Source: Rana temporaria (Eukaryota; Chordata; Amphibia; Anura; Ranidae). From it: a stretch of 64,000 nucleotides of DNA. The stretch covers positions 330,834,852 through 330,898,851 of the forward strand of contig NC_053492.1 of assembly GCF_905171775.1 (NCBI RefSeq), written 5' to 3'. A program made the translations under genes and the position numbers. Below the pieces are notes generated by a model. That model did no database searches and was not told the origin of the DNA. It saw only the letters and a list, made by a program, of their open reading frames with translations. Below, piece by piece: positions 9,583 to 21,376 of the stretch; the stretch's first letter is position 1, and each line of letters starts with the position of its first letter.

Positions 9583-10580
9583 GACATATTTTCAATATTT
9601 TTTGTGTCATCACATTACTGGCAGCAGTTTCACTGGTGACAGTCTTGGAATTGATCACTATTTGATTTGCACATTGGACTTTCACAGCACCTTTTGGATT
9701 TATATTATTGTATTGTATTTATTTACATTTATCTTTTTAGCAATTTGGACATTTATTGCTTATTATTTAGTTATTTATTTATTCAGCAAGCGCCATATAC
9801 ACCCCCATGCCTATTATAATTAAACAAAATCCTGCCCAAAAATATACTGACCCTGGCCTTTGACCGTTACTTGGCCCAAACACTAACCCTGGCACCGACC
9901 TAGATCAAACCTTGATCTAGATATTTTTTATTATTAATTTTTTTCCAAACACTTTTTTTTCCCTCTCTGCAAGGAAAGAGACATTTTTCCTCTCCATTCA
10001 CAGAAAGAGAAAAACACAGGGGCAGGCTTGACAGTGACTGATCACTATGGTAGCCAATCAGAGGCTACCACATTGATCAGGTGACCAGGAATCAGGAGAA
10101 CCGGGTCTCAAGCGTTAGTAGAGTGCCCATGGCTCTTGGTTCTCCCAGCACAACGGGAGATACGCATATATGCAGCCCCACTGAAAAAAGACCACTTCTG
10201 TGAGGCCGCATATACGTGTTACGTAGGGCGGGAAGGTGCTAAAAGAAAAGCACCACCTATGTTTTAAGTGAACCTGAAGTAAGTTAAATGCAAAACAAAG
10301 CAACAGGTTCATTTAAAGTGATTCTATAGACAGCAGGTGTTTTAACCTTAATGCAGTCTATGCATTAAAGTAAAGAAAAAAACCTTCTGCATGCAGTACT
10401 CTGAGCCCGATCTCGATCCAGTGATGTCCACAAGTGCAGCGACTCTCTCCCCTCACTGGACAAAGAGACAGCAGCAGGAGCCATTGGGAGACCACAGGAG
10501 GAGGATCAGGCTGGTCTGCGTAAAACCATGGCACAAAACAGGTAAGAATGAAAGTATTATAATTATACAGGATTTATAAA
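9583..10580. other. No gene recognised
   Basis: AT-rich sequence (9590-9830) resembling the T-rich 3' parts of the hammerhead-type repeats, then moderately GC-rich sequence with CCAATCAGAGGCTACCAC-like words. I see no domain, RNA gene or clear repeat boundary. Confidence 0.6.
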
Positions 10581-10814
10581 ATCGTCAACAGTCTGCGCAG
10601 CAGTTTACATGAGAGCAGACAGTAGTTACAATACAATTCAATACAGGAGGAATCAATGGGCCCTGCCCGCTAGAGATTACAATCTAGGAGATAGGGTCAA
10701 GTGATACAAAAAGGTAATAGCTGTGGGGGATGAGCTTATTGAGAAAATAAAAGTAGAGTTGTCATCAGGTGAGTGCAGAACAGGCTTCTCTGAAGAGAAG
10801 GGTTTTCAGGGATG

Positions 10815-10822
10815 GTCTAAAT
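10815..10822 (+). repeat. 8-bp target-site duplication GTCTAAAT, left
   Basis: GTCTAAAT is repeated exactly at 11286-11293 on the other side of the MITE; 8 bp is the hAT duplication size. Confidence 0.9.
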
Positions 10823-11285
10823 CAGTGGTTCTCAACCTGGGGGTCGGGACCCCCTTGGGGGTCAAATTATGATTTGCCAGGGGTCACCAAATCCTGGACT
10901 GTTCCTGAACCCCGCACTGTTCTCCCAGGAAGGGAGATGATAAAAGGGGGAGGAACAAAGCAAAAGGGAGAGAAAGGAAAAGAGAGCAAGAAAGAGAGAG
11001 GGATGGGGGGAAAAAAACAAGGAATTAGGATAGAGAGAGATGAAAGGGAAAGAAAGGAGAGCCAAGAGAGTGGTACACCCTAAAATGTACTATAAGGGGT
11101 TTTAATACTGTACGAGTGGAAGGCATTCAGGGAGCGCTAAATGTCCATGGGTTAGTGGCGCAAATTACTTGTCTTGCCTTGGGTGCTTTCAACCCACGCT
11201 ATGAAAATAATTTTACTGTTGTGGGTCCCCACAACTTGGGAAATTTTATCAAGGGGTCACGGCACTAGATGGTTGAGAACCACTG
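10823..11285. mobile_element. Non-autonomous hAT element (Charlie/SPIN-like termini), 463 bp
   Basis: It starts CAGTGGTTCTCAACCTGGGG and ends GGTTGAGAACCACTG, the inverted termini of Charlie/SPIN-type hAT elements, and is flanked by a perfect 8-bp duplication. Sub-terminal GGGTCGGGACCCC is also typical. The centre is purine-rich (about 10930-11070) and encodes nothing recognisable. Confidence 0.93.
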
Positions 11286-12102
11286 GTCTAAATGAAAACA
11301 GAGAAGGAGATAGTCTAACAGATTGAGTGCCATAGTATAGGAGAGGTTCTGGAAGAGAGCATGGGAGGAGGTGACAAGGTCTTGGGAGGAATGAAGAGAA
11401 CGAGTAGGTTGGTATTTTCAGATGATGTAGCTGGGGGCCAAGTTGTGGATGGCTTTGTAAGTTGCTGTTAGTATTATGAATTGTATTTGTTGGCTAAGTG
11501 GAAGCCAGTGGAGGGATTACACAGAACAGAGAGAAATAGTAGACACTGAACAGTTGGTAAGGGAGTTACAGTAGTCAAGGTGGGAGATGACCAGGGAGTA
11601 AACTAGGAGCTTTGCTGTGTCATTGGTTAGGAAGGGGCATATTTTAGAGATGTTGCGGAGGTTGAGGCGGCAAGATTTGGACAGTGATTGGACGTAGGGC
11701 TGAAAGTATAGTTCAGAGTCCAGGATTACACCTAGAACCTAGGCATGTGGGTGCAGGCTGTTAGTAGTGCTATCGATCTTGAGAGAAATAAGGGGCAGAG
11801 GCAAGTGGCGGAGAATAACAAGCTCAGTTTTGGATCGATTGAGTTTAATGAAGTAGTGCAACATCCAGGCTGATATGCGTGTTAGTAAATTAGTGATACG
11901 TGAGACTGAGGGGGTAGAGAGATAGATTTGGGTGTACTCAGTGTAGAAATGGTATTGGAAGCCATGGGAGGCTATTACTTGACCAAGGGAGGAGGTGTAG
12001 ATGGAGAATAGATAAGGTCCAAGAACAGAACCTTTGGGGAGGGAGGAAGAATGCTAAAAGGTGCGGTTGGCTAATTAGGATGAAAACCAGCAAAGAGTAC
12101 AG

Positions 12103-12510
12103 TCAAGGAGACCAAAGGTGTGGAGTTTTTTGGAGGAGGAGGAGGAAAAGGAAGAGGTGGTCCACTGTATCAAAGGCAGCAGAGAGGCCCAGGAGTAGGA
12201 GTAGAGAATAGTGTCCATTGGATTTAGTAGTTAGCAGATCATTTGTGAGTTTTAGGAGAGCAGTTTCCATGGAGTGTTGTGGGCGAAATCCAGATTGAAG
12301 GGGATCAAGAAGGTTTTTCTCTGCAAGGTGGTCGCTCAGTCGGTTGTACACCAAACATTCAAGGAGTTTGGATAAAAAGGTGTGCAAGAAGATGAGGTAT
12401 AGGTGGTTAAGATCGGAGGGGTCTAGCGAGTGCTTTTTTAGATATGTGGGAGCATGGCACTTACTCTCCCCCTCCCATGAGACAGAGCTAGTGCATGACC
12501 TGTCAGTCAC
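12103..12510 (-). pseudogene. L2-type reverse transcriptase fragment
   Basis: The open frame contains LSDHLAEKNLLDPLQSGFRP, then QHSMETALLKLTNDLL and LLGLSAAFDTVDH. This is the finger and motif-A region of L2/CR1-group reverse transcriptases, with the motif-A aspartate in SAAFDTVDH. The YxDD box would lie downstream (below 12100) but is not readable. The full protein is about 900 residues, so this is roughly one seventh. Its first residues (MTDRSCTSSVSWEGES) look unrelated to the family and may be flanking sequence. Confidence 0.85.
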
Positions 12511-13044
12511 CCAGCACTGTCACGTGGGGGGGTGGAAAGAAAAAAAGAAACAATTCTTGTGTAAAGCTGAAGTCTATAAAGCTTTATCGTGCAGGAGTGA
12601 CTAATGGCAATCAACATATTATATAGGCCATACCTCCCAACCACCCCGAATTCGCTGGGACCGCCCGGGATTTCAAGTAAAACCCGATGTCCCTCGAATC
12701 TAGGCTGAATCCCACAGTGGAGCCTGTTCCGGCACTTGACTCAACCTCAAGTGTGCGCTGCAGCTGAAATGAGACCGACACACCAGCCAGCATAGTCCCT
12801 CCTGTTCGCTCTACATCCCATACGAAAGGGACAGGAGGGAGGCTAGGCCTCCACCTCCTCCTCATGTCCCCCTGTGCACACCCACAAACCCCAGCATGCA
12901 GCCAATGCTGTGCCTATGAAGGGGTTGTGTGGGTGGGAATTTTGACGCAGTGCACATGATGTGCCTCTGGAGAGCAGCCTGCCTCAGGTGAGTGAAAGTC
13001 TGAACTGAACTCTCCCATGTCTTCCATCTAATCCTTCCTTCCAC
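12511..13044. other. No gene recognised
   Basis: About 530 bp with GC-rich words (ATACCTCCCAACCACCCCGA, GGGACCGCCCGGG) reminiscent of dispersed repeats. I could not assign a family, and I see no coding domain. Confidence 0.5.
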
Positions 13045-13580
13045 ATAATACAACGATCATTCCTGCCATTCATCAGCCACACTGATCGTTCCTGCCTTCC
13101 ATGCGCCACACTGATCATCCCTGCACTCCATGCACCACACTGATCATCCCTGCCTTCCATGCACCAGACTGATCATCCCTGCCTTCCATTCACCACACTG
13201 ATCGTCTCTGCCTTCTATGCATCATATTGACCGTTCCTGCCTTCCATATGGTATTCTGGCCTTCCATGTGTCAAAGTAATCCCTCCATGTGCCATAGTGA
13301 TCCTTCCTGCCTTCCACGTGCAAGTGATATTTCCTTCAATGTACCAAAGAGATCCTTCCTGCCTTCTATGTGCCATATTGATTCTTCCTGTCTATGTACC
13401 ATAGTGATCCTTCCTGACTTCCATATGCCATGGTGATCCTTCCTGCCATCCATATGTCATAGTGATCCTTCCTGCCATCCATATGCCAGTAATCCCTCCT
13501 TTCATATACCATTGTGATCCTTCCATGTGCCAAAATGATCCTTCCTGCTTACATGTACCATAGTGATCCCTCCTGTGATC
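13045..13580 (+). repeat. Degenerate minisatellite, about 29-bp unit
   Basis: Diverged units of the form TGATCATCCCTGCCTTCCAT plus GCACCACAC, clearest between 13076 and 13200 and drifting to TGATCCTTCCTGCCTTC... further right. Short open frames across it follow from the repeat composition. Confidence 0.8.
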
Positions 13581-14688
13581 CTTCCCTTGTTCAAATCTCT
13601 CTCCCCAAGGGTTAGTTCACACGGAAACAGTGCAGGAAAGGCAAGTTTGGTGTGCATTTCCCACACTGCATGCAACCATGCAGCCCTTGAGAGACGTATG
13701 TGGGTGACATTAATTGTTATTGGCAGCGAGTTTGCGGCCACCAAACCACATGGTACTGCTGTACTATGCGGTGTGGTACAATTTGTAAAAGTAGTGCTTT
13801 TCAGAGAGCCCCCATTCACTTTAAATAGTGTCAGCCAATGTGTCAGGGGATAGAATTCCTGCTGCAGCTACAAAGCAAAGCGGTTGCAGCATACGTACAC
13901 CCCCAGCTGCTGCCTTTGCAGCTAAAGGGTAGCACTTGGCGAGATGGTAAAACCCTGTGTTTGAGCCATGGTTTTACCACCCCTACAACCACTAATGGGA
14001 ATGAGCTTGAAGTGTTATGTAGCATATTTCTGACATTTGAGATAAGATTTCTTTCTGTTGTTCATTTGTTTAAGCAATGCTGCACTGTATACAGCAACTA
14101 GGCTCAGCTTTTGTTTAATCATACCTTAAGCCACTTCCACTGTTAGGCGCAACTTACCCGTGACCATCATTTGCTACCATGTGCTACACGTACTGTAGTA
14201 CTTATTTTTTGGCTCCATCACAGGGTTCATCAGGTCCTTTATAATCCTCTATTTTAAGCTCTCTGTCTATTTTCAGTATACACAAAGCCAAATGTATTGG
14301 AAGTATTTTTTAAAGGATTGTGTTGAGGTTTATATGAATCCACGAGACTCCAGCTTGTGGCACAGCAAAGCATATTTTATAGGTACAAGGAAGCCACTTT
14401 AAAAAGGGAAAGAGGCTTGTTCTCTGCAGTGCATCAGATATGTACTTTTAAATGTGATTTTTTAATTTACTTTTTAATAAATACTATTGGAAAATATTTT
14501 ACGCTATGATACTCTACCTTTGAGTTTTGGTGAAAGAAATATGATGATATAATGGGAGGATGCAGATGGATTGAATTACTGATATATGTGTCCATTTATT
14601 ATTAATTCTCGAGCATTAACAGTGGAGATCATTCACCTCTGAGTGCCCGTTTATGAAGCGGTGAAGATCGCTTCTCCTTTTGTGAAGT
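13581..14688. other. No gene recognised
   Basis: About 1.1 kb including a CACACGGAAACAGTGCAGG-type repeat start and AT-rich DNA. The longest open frames have no recognisable domain, signal or homopolymer-free core. Confidence 0.55.
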
Positions 14689-15210
14689 TAGAGCTGCACA
14701 ATTCTGGCTAAAATGAGAATCATGATTTTTTTTGCTTAGAATAAAGATCACAAATTCTCATGGCGTAACATTATCTTTCACATTATACAAAAGAATTGGG
14801 CTAACTTTACCGACATTTTTTTTTTTTAATTCAATAAAGTGTATTTTTTCCTAAAAAAAATCAGTTTGAAAGACTGCTGCGAAAATACAGTGTGACATAA
14901 AATATTGCAACAACCGCCATTTTATTCTCCATAGTCTCTGCTAAAAAAAAATATATGAAAATGTTTGGGGGTTCCAAGTAAAAACTGACCTCATTTACAG
15001 ACCGAAGTTAATTCCTTTGATCCATTCTAAAAGGAGGAAGTGATACAATGTTTCTCTTTATCTCGCCTGCAAGATGTTGTGAAACTTGGCAGGCTGTTCA
15101 GGCTTGAGCAGAGAGCTCTCTGCACCGAATCAAAGAAATGCTGTGTTAAGATCTCAAGGGAGAGGTAGATTCGCGATCTCGATTCTTTAACGATTAATCG
15201 TGCAGCTCTA
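14689..15210. mobile_element. hAT-type MITE, 522 bp
   Basis: Ends are TAGAGCTGCAC (14689) and GTGCAGCTCTA (15210), with sub-terminal CGATTAATCG, flanked by TGTGAAGT and GGTGAAGT (7 of 8 identical). The interior (14757-14970) resembles 25590-25820 and 47155-47370 of the TTAA elements (GGCGTAACATTATCTTTCAC), so part of it is mosaic. No transposase. Confidence 0.8.
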
Positions 15211-15336
15211 GGTGAAGTGAAGCGATCTACAAATGCTTCAAACAGTGGAAAATGCCCCGATACTGTAATCTTGTGAGATATAGTGAGATTACAGTGCCAG
15301 AAATTCACTGAAAACACCAAGATGTCAGTTTATTAA

Positions 15337-15640
15337 AGCGGAGCTCCACCCAAAAGTGGAACTTCCGCTTGTTCGTCTCCCCCCTCAGGTGCCACATTTG
15401 GCACCTTTCAGTGAGGGGAAAGGGGACCTGTCTTTGACAGGTCCCTTCCCCACTTCCGGCAGACGGGGCCACAGCGCTGTCTCTTGGAAGTTTGGCCCCC
15501 TCCTCTGCCATGCAAATTAAAAAGCGCAACGTGCGGTTGAGGGTGGGAGTGAGTGAGGAGAAGATGCTTGTATGATCTCCTGCCGCTCCACCACCCGCCC
15601 CCCCAATAGACAATGACACTGTAAGAGGTTTTGATGTCAG
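15337..15640. repeat. Dispersed repeat fragment AAAGCGGAGCTCCACCC
   Basis: It begins AAAGCGGAGCTCCACCCAAA and contains CTCAGGTGCCACATTTGGCA, CGGGGCCACAGCGCTG and GGCCCCCTCCTCTGCCATGC. The same block recurs at 44485-44605 inside a Tc1 remnant. No coding potential. Confidence 0.65.
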
Positions 15641-16559
15641 CTATACCGCTGTAGTGCTGCACTGTCCTCCCCCGCTGTTATCTTCTGTTGTCTCCCCCTT
15701 ATATGCATGCCTTGCTGAGGTACGGTGAGCCCGGCAGCCTGTGACACTCCAGCGTGTATTGGTGGAAGTACTGCCTGCTCGTAATCCCGGGGGGACGTGC
15801 CGCAAATCTCGCAAAATTTGGTGCAGCACAGAACAGCTTGAGGTACGAGGAGAGATTGGAGAGAGCGGAGAGGAGCTTGGCGTGCCGTGAATTTAATGGA
15901 GTGACACCCCAGGAGTGGAGGGGATCCCTGAGGACATTGAGATTGCCCCCATCTGGATGATCAAGAGTGTGTGGAGCTTACTGATATGTGCAACAAAAAA
16001 AAAAAAAGCCTAAATGAACTAAGTATATTGGCGTGCAGGTGATCATTGAAGAGGGCAGCAGCAGCTGCAATAGCAGCAAGAAAAACTACAGAGCAGTGAA
16101 GCATTATAAAAAAAAAAAAAGGGGGAGTGAAGGAACTTAAAAAGATTAACTTGCATACCAGGACTGTTTGTTATCCAGCACCAAGCTTACTTGTGCATTT
16201 AAATATCTAAAAAACTGCGATATTACTGACAGGTGAAAATTGATCCTAAACCTGAGCCTAGTAGCCCATCTTGTCCACCTCCCCCCCAGTTATTTTGATC
16301 CCTTTTTTTAGTGGTTTTGATTTGTGCCTGGCGGCACTGTCCCTGTGCTGACCTCTAAAATACTATCTCAGCGTCACGGTGTAGCTTATACCTGAATTGT
16401 TAAAATATACCAATGTGGCTTGCTGCGACCTGCGTTTAGTGGAACTTTCCCAGTGCTGTTTTTTTCCCCTATTTTTGGCCTAGCCTAAAAATCCTTTATT
16501 TTTCCTCTCTAGTTGCCCGTCTCCTTGGATAGTCTGATATAGGGAAGGCTATTAAAAGT

Positions 16560-17527
16560 GACCCGGAAGGGCAGCTTAACTTAGAGAGGGCTCAAACAAC
16601 GCTGTCTGCAAAAGAGAAAGCTGCAGCAGCCAAACTGGAGCAGTTTTCACATACCTCTGCAAATTCACCAAGCAAGGGGATTCCACAGCAACAAGTACAA
16701 GTAAAAAACCAAGCAGGAATACCAGCGGATAGGAAAAGTTACGGTCTTGGTGCATCAACCCCAAAAAAAAGCAAAAAATGCCCCAGGGGAGAGATCACGG
16801 GGGGCACAACTGTACCTTTAAGAGCCCCTACAGAAACTCCTGTAGCTGCAATGGCAGATGACTCATTGAGAGAGGGAGAGCCGACACTGAAAGAAATTCT
16901 ATGTGCTATAAACGCATGTAGGAAGTCACTGAATAGTGACCATGACAATGGGCCAGGAATTGCAGAGAACGGTGCAACGGACAACAACAGTAGAGGAGAG
17001 ATTGAGTCAAGTGGAAGATGAGTACCCATTAAAACAGGAGATGAAAGTAATGAAGGAACAAATGGGGTGGCAGGCATCCAAACTTGACGAAATTGAGAAC
17101 AGGCTACGTAGAAATACCATACGGGTAGTGGGTCTCCCGGAACAAAGTGAGGGTACCCACCCTATAAGTTTTCTGGAGAATTGGTTTAGAGACACTTTTG
17201 GGAAGAATGTTTTTTCACCATTATTTGTGATAGTAAGGGCCCATAGAGTTCCATTCAGAGCCCACCCGAAGGACAGACATCCTCGGCCCCCTACTCCTGA
17301 AATTCCTTAATTACAATAAGGCAACATCATTGCAAAAAGCAAGAGAGAAGGGGGATATTTTCTACAATGGGTCAACAATTTCCTTGTATCCAGACTTTTC
17401 TCCAGAACTAAGTAAACGTAGATCTGAGTTTACACCAATCAAACGCAGCTTTTTAAATAACAAAATTACATATGCATTATCCAGCACGTCTTTGGATTAT
17501 GACCTCAGTGGGACCCCAGTTTTTTGA
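16560..17527 (+). pseudogene. LINE ORF1 remnant (coiled coil and RRM)
   Basis: Three frame-shifted pieces: a polar N-terminal part (about 16566-16935, with ATPKKSKK-like basic stretches), then 16936-17310 and 17311-17527. The middle piece has a heptad-rich segment (VEERLSQVEDEYPLKQEMKV) followed by ENRLRRNTIRVVGLPE, the signature at the start of the L1 ORF1 RRM, and later VIVRAHRVPF. The last piece (LQKAREKGDIFYNGSTISLY) is the C-terminal domain. Frameshifts near 16935 and 17300 break it. In life it would bind the element RNA. Confidence 0.85.
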
Positions 17528-18032
17528 CTCCAGGAAAAGCAGCACAATGGCTGGAAGAGAACAAAGCACAATTACAGACTAGTGACTGCTTGACTAGCCA
17601 TGGAGAGGAATAGATATGGGTTAAAGTTTAAAAAGACATTTTGGCCTCCCCCGGTGTTTCCCCCCGCCCCTTCTCCTTCCTCTTCTCCAGTTCCTCTCTC
17701 CATCGAAGGGAGGGAAGGGGCGGGGGATGTTTAAAATAAATTTCATTTTTTGGGGGTTTTTAGCCTCACTAATGTAATTAAACATATACGGGGTTGGATT
17801 GATGAGTCACTTTGAAGCACTAAAATGCATATACTAATAGGAAGCTTTTTCTGATGTACACATTTTTCCTAGAAGGGGGGGGGGGGGGGTAACAGGAAGG
17901 AGTATTTAAGATCACAAGTGGATATGGATGGTGAGGGGAATGTAAGGGAGGGTTGGCAGGTAGTGGTCACTAGTATAGCTCCTAGGGTTGGCCTAGATAG
18001 GCAAGGGAAGAGGGGAGGGAGGGTGGAAGGGG
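17528..18032. other. Inter-ORF spacer of the second LINE, left part
   Basis: Noncoding, with a run of about 17 G near 17877-17890 and C/T-rich DNA (17640-17720). It continues on the far side of the hAT insertion (21161-22056). Confidence 0.5.
18025..18032 (+). repeat. 8-bp target-site duplication GGAAGGGG, left
   Basis: GGAAGGGG is repeated exactly at 21153-21160. Confidence 0.9.
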
Positions 18033-18288
18033 CAGGGCCGGATTAACATTGGAGCTGCAGCTCCAGGTCCCTTCCTCAAGATAGGCCCATTTGCCCAAAA
18101 AGAAGAAGAAGAAGAAAAAGAAAAAAAAAAAAAAAAAGGATTGACTTTCAGGATTGTAGCTCGGCGGCCAGGAGTCACAGAGACATACAATTTGGGGGGT
18201 ATGTAGTTGAAGACCCACCCCACCCCACCACTGGTGAAAACTGCTGGGGCTCCAATCATTTATGGTTCAAGAGATACGGGGATTCTTG

Positions 18289-18559
18289 CAGGGCCGGCCT
18301 TTGGGGTGTGCGAGCTGTGCGGCCGCACAGGGCGCCATGGGCAACAGGGGCGCCGTGCGGCCATCACAGCTCGCAGAATGTAAGTCGCAGTCAGTTGCTC
18401 ACATGATCACATGGGACCCGATGGTACCAATGTACCAGGCGGCACTTTCAGGGGGGTGGCAAATTACACAATGTCTTGGGGGCGCCACAGGATTAGTGAA
18501 AATGGGGGGGGCACAGGATTAGCTCGCACAGGGCGCCTGAACACCTAAGGCCGGCCCTG
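18289..18559. mobile_element. Nested 271-bp hAT-like element
   Basis: It begins CAGGGCCGGCCTTTGGGGTG and ends CACCTAAGGCCGGCCCTG. Flanks GATTCTTG and GATGCTTG agree at 7 of 8 bases. The interior is GC-rich (GCGGCCGCACAGGGCGCC) and noncoding. Confidence 0.85.
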
Positions 18560-18792
18560 GATGCTTGTGCAGCCTGTCAGAAGTTATATACAGAGCAACC
18601 AGTTTAAAAACAAGCTGACACACTCTGCAGCAGCAGACTGAGAGGATGAGATCACAGTGCTTATAATAATTATTTGTATATTACTTATGGTAATTAACCC
18701 CTTGCCACCCAGGCTGATTCTGACACTTCTCTCCTACATGTAAAAATCATCATTTGTTTTTTTTGCTAGAAAATTACTCAGAACCCTCAAAC

Positions 18793-18794
<2 letters not shown>

Positions 18795-18840
<46 letters not shown>

Positions 18841-18853
18841 TATATATATACAC

Positions 18854-18889
<36 letters not shown>

Positions 18890-18892
18890 TAA
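18795..18892. repeat. TA/CA microsatellite
   Basis: Alternating TA for about 95 bp with short CACA interruptions. Confidence 0.95.
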
Positions 18893-19589
18893 AGTTAGCA
18901 AAATTTTCTTTCTATAGTGGTCATTACTAACAGGCCAGGCTTTATGTATTACCTTGGGGAGATGCAGACTAGAATACTACAATCACTGAGCAGCAAATGA
19001 TATCACCTGTGATGTATTTCAGTTATCTTGCAAACCTGGCCTGTTAGTGGACCCTGAGGACAGGGTTGATGACCACTGTCCAAAGCGATACTTTATTTTT
19101 TTTTTTACAGGTTACATGTTTAGAGTTACAGAGGAGGTCTAGTGCTATAATTATCGCTCTTGCTCTAATGATTGTGGCGTATGTAACCTATGTGTATCTG
19201 GCTCTGATACTAGCCAGTGCCTTCCCAGGGACTGACTAGTATCTCTCCCCAGCCTGTCCCCACACACCCTCTCACATGCTGACCTGTGGATGGGGGAATC
19301 ACTCCTGCAGCGTTATTGTATTCTGCCTGTGAATACAATGATCAGTGTTGCTAACTATAGCTGGCAGCACTAATTGTTTTGGGAAAAACCTGACAGGCTG
19401 GTTGTACTCATGTCAGATAATAGATTGACTTGTGTAAAACCAGCTAGCCCATACATAGATCGACTATGGCTGGTCTCTGCTTAATTGGCATAATTTCAAT
19501 CCATGTATGTACGGCTTAACCACTACGCATTTCCTAAACATCCTTCCACAAACCTTTACATTTTTCCTTCATCCTCCTCACCTGTACAC

Positions 19590-20720
19590 ACTCTCCACAC
19601 TCCTCTCCTGTACATACTACTCACTGTCATACCCTCCACACTCCTCTCCTTTACATAGTGTCCACTGTCATACCCTCCACACTCCTCTCCTATACATAGT
19701 GCCCACTGTCATACTCTCCACACTCCTCTCCTGTACATACTGCTCACTGTCATACCGTCCACACTTGTCTCATATACATAGTGCCCGCTGTCATACCCAA
19801 TACACTCCTTTCCTATACATAGTGCCCACTGTCATACCCTCCACACTCCTCTCCTGTACATACTGCTCACTGTCATACCCTCCACACTCCTCTCCTATAC
19901 ATAGGGCCCACCGTCATACCCTCCACACTTCTCTCCTATACATAGTGCCCACCATTATACATTCCTCTCCTGTACATACTGTTTACTTTCATACCCTCCA
20001 AACTTCTCTCCTATACATAGGGCCACTGTAATACCCTCTACACTTTTATATACATAGGGCCCACTGTCATACCCTCTACATACTGCCCACTGTCATATCC
20101 CCCCCACTCTTCTTCTGTACATACTGCTCACTGTCTTACCCTCAACACTCATCTCATGTACATACTGTTCAGTATCATACCATCCACACTGCTCTCCTGT
20201 ACATACTGCTCGCTCGCATACCCTCCACATTCCACTTCTGTACATACTGCCCACTGTCATACCCTCCACACCTGTACATACTGCTCACTATCTTACCCTC
20301 CACACTCATTTAATGTACATACTGCTCAATATCATACCGTCTACACTCCTCTCCTGTACATACTGCCCCCATCATAACCTCCACACTCCTCTCCTGTAGA
20401 CACTGCCCCCATCATAACCTCCACACTCCTCTCCTGTAGATACTGCCCCCATCATACCCTCCACACTCCTCTCCTGTACATACTGCCCACTATCATACCA
20501 TCCACACTCCTCTCCTGTACATACCGCCCACTGCGATACCCTCCACACTCCTCACTGCCCACCTTCATACCCTCCACACTCCTCTCCGGTACATACCACC
20601 CTCTGTCATACCATCCACACTCCTCTCCTGTACATAGTGCTCACTGTCAGACTCTATACATTCCTCTCCATCACCTGCACATACTTCCCAGTTTTATACC
20701 GTCCATACTCCTTTCCTACG
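19590..20720 (+). repeat. 41-bp minisatellite
   Basis: Unit of 41 bp, core CACTCCTCTCCTGTACATAC followed by TGCCCACTGTCATACCCTC. Adjacent copies start 41 bp apart (for example 19681 and 19722). Units differ by substitutions (ATAGTGCC versus ATACTGCC) and a few are truncated. The open frames over it (19507-20031, 20156-20377) are repeat artefacts. Confidence 0.92.
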
Positions 20721-21362
20721 CCTCTTACTCACAAAAACACTTTTGTTAGTTCAACTAAAGGAAATCTTCTCAGTCCTCATATTTGTTCTGCCCATTATTA
20801 GTACTCATTTCATTTTGTGATTACTACTGTGATGTATAGAGGTCCGGACATAGGGGATCTCAGCTACTCTAAATATAGCACTTGTAAAAAAAAAATATCC
20901 CTTAAAAATATTTTTGAAATGTTGGTAACTATGCACTTACTTACACCGGGTCAGTAGAGGGCTCCACGAGAGGCTCCTGGAATCCTCTGATATTAAAGCG
21001 GTAGTAAACTTTGCTAACATTACTACTTTTTAGAGGCCCTGAGGCAGGTTATGCCACAATTTTAATTGTTTGTATATTTATTTATTTATTATTTATAAAA
21101 GGCCCACCAAAATCCTCAGCACCAGGCCCATGATGTTCTTAATCTGGCCCTGGGAAGGGGGTTAGTTTAAGGGGTGGGAGGGAGGGATAAAGTTGCACAA
21201 AATCACGAATATCACATTTCAAGCACAAGAGAGTGGGAAGTTTGAGCTCAAGGAACCTGGGGGTCACTTATATATTTTTTTTAAACATGGATTTAAAATA
21301 GGTAATTTTTTAATTGATAAAGGGCAAAGATGGAGAATAGTTAGAAGGCGAGGGATTACATT

Positions 21363-21376
21363 TTCTCCCTTGGCTT
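21363..21376 (+). repeat. 14-bp target-site duplication, left
   Basis: TTCTCCCTTGGCTT occurs here and again at 21718-21731. Confidence 0.85.

Larger units (their letters stand above)
10581..12510 (-). mobile_element. L2-clade LINE, decayed, split by a hAT MITE
   Basis: The minus strand carries reverse-transcriptase fragments upstream (12510-12103). Its 3' end at about 10640-10581 has the characteristic L2-type tail: TAATCTCTAGCGGGCAGGGC, TGTAAACTGCTG and TATAAATCCTGTATAATTAT. The same tail, on the plus strand, occurs at 30675-30808. The interior 11294-12100 aligns in style with L2 coding sequence but is full of stops. The copy is interrupted by 10823-11285. Confidence 0.8.
18033..21152. mobile_element. 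3.1-kb non-autonomous hAT element carrying a minisatellite
   Basis: Termini are CAGGGCCGGATTAA and TTAATCTGGCCCTG with a perfect 8-bp duplication. Inside are a nested 271-bp hAT-like element (18289-18559), a TA/CA microsatellite (18795-18892) and a 41-bp minisatellite (about 19590-20720). There is no transposase. An element that is mostly tandem repeat must have been mobilised in trans, or the array expanded after insertion. Confidence 0.9.

Noticed and set aside
19507..20377. Open frames of CHTLHTPLLYIVPTV type
   Set aside because: 41-bp minisatellite read through; no start or domain.
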